Source: Leptothoe spongobia TAU-MAC 1115
Lineage (GTDB): Bacteria; Cyanobacteriota; Cyanobacteriia; Phormidesmidales; Phormidesmidaceae
NCBI RefSeq assembly: GCF_018739885.1
Contig: NZ_JADOES010000007.1
Location: 62,001 to 126,000, forward strand
Direction: 5' to 3'
DNA: 64,000 nt
This document shows positions 35,151 to 43,000 of the stretch, one piece after another. The position numbers and the translations under genes are program-made. The notes beneath the pieces are model-generated. The model was not told where the DNA came from. It saw only the letters and a program-made list of their open reading frames with translations, and searched no databases. Positions within the stretch are counted from its first letter, which is position 1. Each line of letters begins with the position of its first letter.

Positions 35151-35576
35151 ATGAGTTGGCTTAAACGAAAATCTGTTCTCATTCCCATTGATTTTTCTGA
35201 TCTTTCTTATCAAGCACTGGAGCCAGCCAAAGAACAGGTTGAAAACATTTCGGCCTTAAAGCTGATTCATGTCCTGTCACCATTACATCCTGCTGACCCA
35301 GCAGCTATGTGGGATACAGTCAGTGATCAGGACCGCAAACAAAAAGTGCGAGCGTTTACCCGTGATAAGCTCAGCGAAATGGGATACGACGATATTCACA
35401 TTGAAGTCGCCATTGGTGACCCCATGTCAAAAATTATGGACTATGCCCAGGAAATAGATGCCGACCTGATTGTGATGTCATCCCACGGGCGCAAAGGTGT
35501 TAGCCATTTTCTGATGGGCTCTGTCGCTGAACAGGTTGTGCGATTGTCCCATTGTCCGGTGCTGATTCTCAAGTAG
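35151..35576 (+). CDS. Universal stress protein UspA family
   Basis: 141 residues. SVLIPIDFSDLSYQALEPAKE is the family start, and the ATP-binding loop appears as MSSHGRKGVSHFLMGSVAEQ, with the final CPVLILK. Single-domain Usp proteins often sit beside transporters and tune them or sense ATP. Here it is in one operon with the AGCS symporter (5-bp gap), and the unit ends at a strong terminator. Confidence 0.9.
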   Translation: MSWLKRKSVLIPIDFSDLSYQALEPAKEQVENISALKLIHVLSPLHPADPAAMWDTVSDQDRKQKVRAFTRDKLSEMGYDDIHIEVAIGDPMSKIMDYAQEIDADLIVMSSHGRKGVSHFLMGSVAEQVVRLSHCPVLILK

Positions 35577-35605
35577 GTGCAACCTTGACAGAAGACTATT
35601 TATCG

Positions 35606-35640
35606 GGTGAACATCTCGTCCAGCAAGATGTTCACCTTTT
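35606..35640 (+). terminator. Rho-independent terminator of the symporter-usp operon
   Basis: Arms GGTGAACATCT and AGATGTTCACC are perfect, with a 9-nt loop and TTTT following. Confidence 0.85.
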
Positions 35641-35648
35641 GTGTGGGA

Positions 35649-35685
35649 TGCCAACCCCCTCCAACCCCCTCTCAGGGATTGAAAC
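35649..35685 (+). repeat. Orphan CRISPR-like repeat
   Basis: The 3' two thirds (CCCTCTCAGGGATTGAAAC) are identical to the array repeat 7.6 kb away, and the 5' part (CCAACCCCCTCC) differs by a few bases and a 1-nt shift. Only one copy is present. It lies directly after the usp terminator and directly before a MITE-like element. Confidence 0.8.
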
Positions 35686-35811
35686 AACTCTTAACATTAG
35701 TGGTTATGGAAATTAGTGGTTCGTGGTTGGTCGTTAGTCCCTGACTGGAGTTTAACGACTCACTACCAACTACTATCTTCCCAAAAACGTCCCGCATTAA
35801 GTTGATACCCT
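35676..35811 (-). mobile_element. MITE-like element, copy A
   Basis: 35717-35795 in reverse orientation matches 48914-48996, and the right end (GTCCCGCATTAAGTTGATACCC) is a terminal repeat like that of copy B. The left end is diverged and merges with the orphan CRISPR repeat. The inner stem (GTTGGTCGTTAGTC with GACTCACTACCAAC) is kept despite base changes. No coding capacity. Confidence 0.6.
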
Positions 35812-35814
35812 GAA

Positions 35815-37176
35815 TTAATGCATAAGTCGTTTTTCGATTTCAGCTTTCACGGCATCCACCCTGGCTGGTAAATGAACCGCAGGGTTAGCGTATTGGCTAG
35901 TGACCTCTTCCAATGTCGATTCGTGGTAACCAACTTTAAAGTCCGTGAATTTCAAGCCGTGGGCTGTGCTAATCACCACAGTTTTGTCATCAGATTTGAT
36001 CACACCACGCTTAAGCAATTTGGTCAGGACGGCAAGAGCCACACCAGTATGTGGACAAGTGAACATGCCGGTCAAATCAGCGTGGGCAGCGGCAGCGGCC
36101 AATTCATTTTCAGTGGCCTGTTCCACAATACCGTCCGTTTCCACGATCGCTTTTGTGGCTTTTGCATAACTAACGGGATCACCAATCCTGATGGCATTAG
36201 CCAATGTCTGTTGGGCCGTCATACTGACCTTTTCTTTGAATCCATTTTTGAAGGATTCATAAAAAGGATTGGCCTTGGCCGCTTGAGCCGCGACTAGTCT
36301 TGGCATTCGACTAATCAACCCCAAGTCCATCATCAATTGGAATCCTTTGTAAAGCGCACTGATATTGCCAAGGTTGCCCACTGGAATAATGATCCAGTCG
36401 GGCACTTCCCATTCAAACTGTCGAATGATTTCGATGCCAACTGTCTTTTGGCCTTCGATGCGTAAACTATTCATCGAATTGGCCAGGTAGATTGAATTAT
36501 CCTGGGTGACTTCTTGGACAATTTTCATGCAGCCATCAAAGTCAGTATCAAGGGCGAGGACATGGGCACCGTTAGCAACCGGCTGGATCAACTGCGCCGT
36601 ACTGACTTTACCTGCGGGCAAGAAGATGATTGCCGGAATACCAGCATAAGCGGCATAGGCAGCCAGGGCGGCACTGGTGTCCCCGGTACTGGCACAGGCC
36701 ACGGCTTTAACAGGGCTGCCCTGGGCCATCATTTGTTTGACCACGCTCACCAGCACCGTCATACCGAGGTCCTTGAAACTGCCAGTATGGCTATTGCCAC
36801 AGAGCTTGATCCACAGGTCAGGAACGCCAAGTTGCTGACCTAAGCGTTCGGCCCAAAATAAGTTGGTATTGCCTTCGAACATACTGACCACATTGTCGTC
36901 AGTCAACGCAGGCACGACCCACTCACGCATTCCCCATACACCGCTACCGTGGGGCCATTGAGTGGTACCAACCCGTGAGTCAAACAGCTGTTTCCACTGG
37001 GATGCATCGCGTTTTTTTAGCGGCTCACGCTCATGGTGTACTTCTAGGAGGCTGCCACATGATGGACAGGTGTAGATCACATCAAAGATCGAATGCTTGC
37101 CAGGGCAGCCCGCAATGCAGCGAAAATAGACCGTTTGATTATCTGTATCCAGTTTGGGCTCGACAGCTGACAACAT
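35815..37176 (-). CDS. thrC: Threonine synthase
   Basis: 453 residues. The N-terminal cysteine pairs ([11 protein letters not shown] and [12 protein letters not shown]) form a rubredoxin-like zinc knuckle typical of the cyanobacterial/plant-like form. The PLP Lys135 is in [15 protein letters not shown], and [20 protein letters not shown] plus [17 protein letters not shown] are the phosphate- and substrate-binding loops. It makes L-threonine from O-phosphohomoserine. The gene is transcribed on its own, and the MITE-like copy A lies just after its stop. Confidence 0.93.
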   Translation of the reverse strand: MLSAVEPKLDTDNQTVYFRCIAGCPGKHSIFDVIYTCPSCGSLLEVHHEREPLKKRDASQWKQLFDSRVGTTQWPHGSGVWGMREWVVPALTDDNVVSMFEGNTNLFWAERLGQQLGVPDLWIKLCGNSHTGSFKDLGMTVLVSVVKQMMAQGSPVKAVACASTGDTSAALAAYAAYAGIPAIIFLPAGKVSTAQLIQPVANGAHVLALDTDFDGCMKIVQEVTQDNSIYLANSMNSLRIEGQKTVGIEIIRQFEWEVPDWIIIPVGNLGNISALYKGFQLMMDLGLISRMPRLVAAQAAKANPFYESFKNGFKEKVSMTAQQTLANAIRIGDPVSYAKATKAIVETDGIVEQATENELAAAAAHADLTGMFTCPHTGVALAVLTKLLKRGVIKSDDKTVVISTAHGLKFTDFKVGYHESTLEEVTSQYANPAVHLPARVDAVKAEIEKRLMH

Positions 37177-37262
37177 GAGTGGTTTCTGGTGGTAGGTAAT
37201 AAGTGGATATATATATGTTCATAGCTGCCAAACGGGGCAAGGGGCAAGTGTGAGCTAATGAA

Positions 37263-37430
37263 TTACACGTCTTCTAACTCCTCAGCTAACCGACGGGCCT
37301 TGAATGCACTGCCCCACTCTTGCATGAGAACGAGGATGGCCTCAAGAGAGCGTCCGAACTCCGTTAACTCGTACTCAACGCGCGAAAGATCTCCATTACT
37401 TACAAAAATGTGGGTACTTGTCAATACCAT
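37263..37430 (-). pseudogene. HxlR-family regulator fragment
   Basis: A 55-codon frame whose middle, LSRVEYELTEFGRSLEAILV, is the wing and last helix of HxlR-type MarR-like repressors, followed by LMQEWGSAFKARRLAEEL. The N-terminal helix-turn-helix (about 60 residues) is missing, and the upstream DNA shows no continuation. It is divergent from an SDR gene, the usual HxlR-oxidoreductase arrangement, so the regulator has been lost while the target gene stayed. Confidence 0.75.
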
Positions 37431-37552
37431 TGTATGGGCGTGATAATTTACTTCTTAAACAAAGAACGTCAACTAGGCAGATATGGAGACAACGCTAAAA
37501 TGTCTCACCGATAAAATACTGTCAGACTTCGCTGAGTAAAGGAAACAAAATT

Positions 37553-38347
37553 ATGGAAAAGATTATTCTTGTGACGGGGTCGACCGACGGTATCGGTCTG
37601 GAAACAGCCAGGATGTTGGTCTCGATGGGGCACAATGTTTTGTTGCACGGACGTTCCTCTGCCAAATTAGAACAGGTGAAAAAAATGCTTTCTGCAGACG
37701 GTGGGCTGGTTGAAAGCTACGTGGCTGATCTATCGCGCATGGCTGATGTGGAGGCCCTTGCAAAGGCTGTAGCCGCCAACCATGGCAAACTTGATGTGCT
37801 GATCAACAATGCTGGTGTGTATAGCGCGCCCAATTCTGTCACCCAGGACGGTCTGGATGTACGGTTTGTTGTTAATGCGATCGCACCCTATCTGTTGACC
37901 CAACGGCTGACGCCGCTAATGGGAGAGTCTGGCAGGGTGGTTAATGTCTCCTCCGCTGCTCAGTCGCCGGTGGATCTAGAAGCACTGGCCGGACGAATCA
38001 AGCTGTCTGAAGACTTTACAGCCTATGCGCAAAGCAAACTGGCTTTGACAATGTGGTCACGCACACTGGCGCTCAAGGAAGACGGCCCGGCCATGATTGC
38101 GGTGAATCCTGGCTCAATGCTCGGCAGCAAAATGGTGAAACAGGCCTTTGGTGTGGCCGGAGGTGATATCCGTATCGGTGCTGAGATCCTCACTCGCGCT
38201 GCACTGTCAAAGGAGTTTGAAACGGCTTCCGGCCAGTATTTTGACAATGATTCAGGCCAGTTTGCCTCGCCCCATGCGGATGCCCTCAATCCACAAAAAT
38301 CCGAAGAGATTGTGCGCACGATTGAAGCAGTCTTGGCTGAGATATAA
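37553..38347 (+). CDS. SDR family oxidoreductase
   Basis: 264 residues. TGSTDGIG (NAD(P) loop), HGRSSAK with Arg in the NADP position, INNAGVYSAP, VVNVSSAAQ (Ser), and YAQSK (Tyr-Lys pair). It belongs to the retinol-dehydrogenase/protochlorophyllide-reductase-like branch of SDRs, which has many substrates. AAAGGA lies 9 nt before the ATG. It stands alone beside the HxlR remnant. Substrate unknown. Confidence 0.85.
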   Translation: MEKIILVTGSTDGIGLETARMLVSMGHNVLLHGRSSAKLEQVKKMLSADGGLVESYVADLSRMADVEALAKAVAANHGKLDVLINNAGVYSAPNSVTQDGLDVRFVVNAIAPYLLTQRLTPLMGESGRVVNVSSAAQSPVDLEALAGRIKLSEDFTAYAQSKLALTMWSRTLALKEDGPAMIAVNPGSMLGSKMVKQAFGVAGGDIRIGAEILTRAALSKEFETASGQYFDNDSGQFASPHADALNPQKSEEIVRTIEAVLAEI

Positions 38348-38443
38348 CAATATCGGAGGTGGACCCACTAACTTTTTGTGAAAGCGCCCCCTACATACCA
38401 CCGGCAGCGATAAGATAGAATCTGCTGTCTGCAGGGTTACTAA

Positions 38444-38998
38444 GTGAAAAACCAGATGCGATTCTTTGCAAGCATTCCTCTATTAGGACTGATAACGAGT
38501 GGGATGCTATCTGCCTGCAGTGCCATATCTACAGTAGAGCAGCCATCTGCGATCGCACAGCAGTCCGAATCGTCCGAATCGTCCGAATCGACTGAGAAAC
38601 CTACCATTGTTCCCCAGCAAGAGCGCGACAACGCACAGCAACTGAATGCAGCAGGTCCAACAGAAACCAGTGGCATTGAGTCGTTGATCATGCTAGGTGC
38701 TATCGACCTGCAGAGTGAATTTGAAGCACTTGAAGGATATACCTTGCGGGCGCGTGAGCTTGTGATTACCCCAGGTGGTCAAGTGGCTGTTCATCAACAT
38801 GATAATAGACCAGGCTTAGCGTACATCATTGAGGGAGAAATGGTGGAGTATCGAAATGATCAGGATGAACCAATAGTACGAAGTGCAGGGGCAGTTTCCT
38901 TTGAAAAGACGGGGGTAGTGCACTGGTGGAAAAATGAAAGCTCAAACAATGCACGGGCCCTTGTGGTGGATATTGTGCCTGAGACTGGCCCGAACTAA
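38444..38998 (+). CDS. Cupin-domain lipoprotein
   Basis: 184 residues from GTG 38444; ATG 38456 is an alternative that keeps the signal. The signal peptide ends in a lipobox, GMLSAC, so it is probably a lipoprotein. A Ser/Glu-rich linker (QQSESSESSESTEK) follows, encoded by three GTCCGAATC repeats. The cupin domain spans about 95-180: GGQVAVHQHDNRPGLAYIIEGE holds His-His and Glu of the metal site, and GVVHWWKN the last His. Function unknown; small exported cupins often bind or isomerise small molecules. Confidence 0.8.
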   Translation: MKNQMRFFASIPLLGLITSGMLSACSAISTVEQPSAIAQQSESSESSESTEKPTIVPQQERDNAQQLNAAGPTETSGIESLIMLGAIDLQSEFEALEGYTLRARELVITPGGQVAVHQHDNRPGLAYIIEGEMVEYRNDQDEPIVRSAGAVSFEKTGVVHWWKNESSNNARALVVDIVPETGPN

Positions 38999-39104
38999 TA
39001 CCAAATCCGAATTCATTAAACCCGATTAAAAATAGACAATCTTGTAGGGGCACTCCCTTGTGGATGCCCTTCGATACCGGACGCTATCAGCTAGGATTTC
39101 GTAT
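38999..39104. mobile_element. MITE-like element
   Basis: Terminal inverted repeats ATACCAAATCC and GGATTTCGTAT (10 of 11) enclose about 85 bp with an inner GGGCA/TGCCC hairpin (GTAGGGGCACTCCCTTGTGG). No gene. The right end is also found alone at 7006-7016. Confidence 0.65.
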
Positions 39105-39243
39105 AAAATATTACCTTAGCGTCATTAAGAGTAGAGCATATGTTTGCAGCAGATGCAGCTACCCATAAGGTTCTAAGAGCACAAATCCAAGTTGAAAAAG
39201 AGCAATAGAAAACCTCAAAAACAACTGTAGCCTTCACATAATA

Positions 39244-40005
39244 CTATTCCAACAAATCAGGTTCCTGACGCACGATTTTGTCATACAGAGACTGAAAGCT
39301 AAACCAACCGATCCGATGAGAACCGATCTGACTATAGGTTAAACTAGCCGTCTCAGGTTCAATTAGCACTGGTTTTCCTGTCGCTTCCGCCATGAGTTGT
39401 GCCTGACAAGAACGATCCATCGTAATAAACCACCAGGCGGCTTCATCCACCGTATGACCCACCGTTAGTAAGCCATGGTTACGCAAGATAACAGCTTTTT
39501 TATCTCCTAAGGTAGCAGCAATGCGCTTGCCCTCGTCAGGGTCTAGCACCACCCCGGTATAGTCATCAAACAAGGCATGGTCTTGATAAAACGCACAGGC
39601 ATCCTGGGTTAGGGGATCGAGCAGACGGCCAAGGGTGGACCAGGATTTACCATGGAGAGAGTGAGCATGGGCCGCCGCATTCGCATCCGGTCGGGCCTGG
39701 TGGATTTGGGCATGAATCGCAAACGCTGCTGCATTGACAGGCTTGTCTCCTTTGACCACCTCACCCTTGTGATTCACTAGCAATAGGTCAGATACACGAA
39801 TATGACCGAAATACATACCAAATGGATTTACCCAAAAGCAATCTGGCCATTCAGGATCACGTACAGTAATGTGTCCGGCCACACCCTCATCAAATCCATA
39901 TCGGGCAAACAAACGAAATGCAGCGGCTAATCGCTGTTGGCGATGACAACGTTCATCTTCCACATTGTTAAATGTAGGCGGGGTGGGAAATTTTAAGTCT
40001 GACAT
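39244..40005 (-). CDS. Class II aldolase/adducin family protein
   Basis: 253 residues. HITVRDPEWPDCFWVNPFGMYF, AAHAHSLHGKSWSTLG (zinc His pair), and VILRNHGLLTVGHTVDEAAW (third His) define the fold. The substrate Glu of true fuculose-phosphate aldolases is not obvious, and this subgroup is usually annotated only to family. It lies 30 bp downstream of the giant kinase gene on the same strand and could be read from its transcript. Confidence 0.85.
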   Translation of the reverse strand: MSDLKFPTPPTFNNVEDERCHRQQRLAAAFRLFARYGFDEGVAGHITVRDPEWPDCFWVNPFGMYFGHIRVSDLLLVNHKGEVVKGDKPVNAAAFAIHAQIHQARPDANAAAHAHSLHGKSWSTLGRLLDPLTQDACAFYQDHALFDDYTGVVLDPDEGKRIAATLGDKKAVILRNHGLLTVGHTVDEAAWWFITMDRSCQAQLMAEATGKPVLIEPETASLTYSQIGSHRIGWFSFQSLYDKIVRQEPDLLE

Positions 40006-40035
40006 GGACTTACCTTGAATAGAACAACCGATATT

Positions 40036-43000
40036 TTACATCGGCAAACCGATGACAAATTCTGTTCCCTGGCCCAAGGTAGAGTTCACGGTTAGACTAC
40101 CACCATGTTTTTCCACAATCACCTGATGGGCAATGGCCAATCCTAGTCCCGTCCCTTTGCCAACGCCTTTTGTAGTGAACTTGCGATCAAATATTTTGGC
40201 ACAGGTTTGCTCAGACATACCTTGGCCATTATCGCTGATACTGACGGTTGCACTGTCGTTGATAATACGGGTGTGGATTGTTATTTTCTGTGGGTTTGTC
40301 TCCAGGGAATCGTAGGATTGTTCCTCAGCCATTTCGTCAAACATATCGATGGCATTGGCCAGGATATTCATAAACACCTGGTTTAACTGGCCCGGAAAAC
40401 AATTGATGTCCGGTAGTTCGGCATAATGTTTCACGATCTTAATCTCAGGCCGAAAGTCTTTAGCTTTGAGGCGATATTTTAAAATTAATAGGGTGCTATC
40501 TAGGCCTTCGTGAAGATTGGCCTCAAATTTTGTATCGGTATCGGCACGGGAAAAGATGCGTAGACTATTGCTGATGGCACGGATGCGATCGCACCCTGTT
40601 TCCATAGATGTCAGCATTTTCGGAATGTCTTCTAAAACAAACTCGATATCAGCGGCTGCTAAGATTGCCTGAATGTCATCCCCCGGATTGGGAAATGCAT
40701 CACGATACGCTTGCAAACAGTGGGTGATGTCCTTGAGTGACAGCTGTAGTTCACTGATATTGCCACCGACAAAACCCAGGGGATTATTAATTTCGTGGGC
40801 CACCCCGGCCACCAAGTTACCGAGGGCTGACATTTTCTCACTTTGCACCAGTTGCAATTGTGATTCTTCTAGCTGTTGAGCATAGGTCTGGGCCTGTTGG
40901 TAAAGACGCGCATTCTCCAAAGCAATTGCCGCTTGAGTACATAGAAAATTGAGGACCAGGATGCGATCGCTACTAAAGACACCACTGGTGAGTTGATTGT
41001 GGAGGTACAGCACGCCCACCATGACATCATGATGCAATATCGGCAAACACAACACACTCTGGGGTTGGTGTCGATTGAGGTAGGTATCAATGATGGGTAA
41101 ATCTATGACAAACTTGTCCACCATCACCACTTTTTGAGTGTGTTTGACATAGTAGATTAGCTGAATGGGAGCATCCAGGTGCTCGGCCAACAGCTCAGTA
41201 GAGAGTTTAGTATTGCCAGGTGTGGCGATCGCCCTCAGCTGCCAGTCATCATTGTTATTGGGTAATGCCAGAAAACAATGGTCACCGCCAGAGGTTTGCA
41301 ACATGATCTGGGTTAACTGCTGCAGTAAGGCATCTAATTGAATCGTATCTGAAATCGTTTGGGCAGATTTCAACACCGATGCAAAGTCAAAAACAGTATT
41401 GAGAGCTGTGAATGAAGCAGCGTTGAAGGTTCCTGTGGAATGAATCGTCAGGTTAGGAGGCGCAATTGTGGCCAGGGTATCCAAAAAATTTATAGATGAA
41501 GCTGCTGGCTGAAGAATAGGCTGCAGCAAGTGGGGATAGTGTTTTTCGAGATCATCGGTTTTAGCGATCGCGCCCCAGTGAGCATAACAATAATAGGCCT
41601 CCTGGATATAACTGGCCGCTACTTTATCTTTGCCCCAGGCCAGATAGAATTTAGCCGCAAGTTCATGGGCAAGCGCCTCTTCTTGGGTATAGCGATTCTC
41701 TTTCGCACCACTGATAGCTCGATCATAGGCTTCAATTGCCTGAGATTTCTCGCCTAAGACACGATGCCGCTCTGCGATCACTAAATCTAATTTATGTTGA
41801 AAATTCATGGGAGCAAACGTTGCCCAATGCTCCATTTTTAATTGATTCTTGTTAACCTGCTCCAAAATCGACGTCTGCTCTGGGATTGAAACAGTGGCAT
41901 ACTGAGCCAGCGCGGCTAAGGAATCATAAAAATAGAAGAGAGGTACAGTAGCCTGGGCGGTTGCACCAGCCAAATAATCAGCAGCTTGTTTGGCATGGTC
42001 TACAGCTGCGTTTACCTGACCAAACCAGTAGCAAAGTAAAAGCTTATACAGGTGAAAACAATATAAGCCTAGGATGTTGCTGGTCAATTGATACTGGGAC
42101 AACATTTTATCTTCATTAAAAGCCTCACCCACTAACCGATAGACCTGGTCAGGTTTGCCCAACAAATTTAAAATGACTTGGCGCAGTAACTCATTGTTAT
42201 TGAGATGCAATTCTTGCTTTATCTGACGGAGCTGTTGACTGCGAACAGCTACTTTATGTTCTAAGCCTGTTAACTCCTGTCCGATCAAATAGGAGGACTG
42301 ACTATTGTAGTAATGGCCTAAGGCTGCACCATCTAAATTCCCAGATGCCATCCCATCTAGAAATGCTGTTTCTAATAACGGTAATCCTTTGCGTAGATGA
42401 TCTTTCCAGGGAACTGTCAAAGCACCTACCATCAAAAACACACGGGTATTGATGGCTTTATGATTAAATTTTTCGGCTAATGATAAGGCTAAACGACCAA
42501 ACTGGTAGCCTGACTCAATATCATTAACCTTGCCACATAGAATGAAACTATAGCGTGCATAAACCCCCGCAGATATCGGTGAATTACCATACATAACCGA
42601 TAGTTTTACCTGCTCTAGCACAACCAAAGGGAAGAGTTTCGGCTGAGACAAATAGACTGTTGCCGCGATGGTATTGAGAATAGTTAATGCCGCCAACGAC
42701 CGACTATCGGTCATCGTAGGCAATTCAGCCAAGGATTGAATTTTGCTGGGAGGCACCAGACTCGCGGTCGTTGTTAATGCTTGTTGAATGTCAGCCTCTG
42801 TGGGTTCAACAGGAATCTCAATATCCAATTGTCCCAGGGCCTGTCGCCCCATTTCAATGGCTGCTGATAGCTTTTTTTGAGCTATATTGGCAAGAATCTG
42901 AATTTTATAAACCTTGACCTGGTCTAAGAAATATTTGGCGTGCTGCATCAAATGGTTTGCCCATGTTTGGCTCTGGGCAAAATCACCATTGAGGTAGGTC

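Noticed and set aside
41876..41893. GGGATTGAAAC, the CRISPR repeat handle, inside the giant kinase gene
   Set aside because: Only about 11 bases match; the rest of the repeat is absent and the reading frame is intact, so this is chance.
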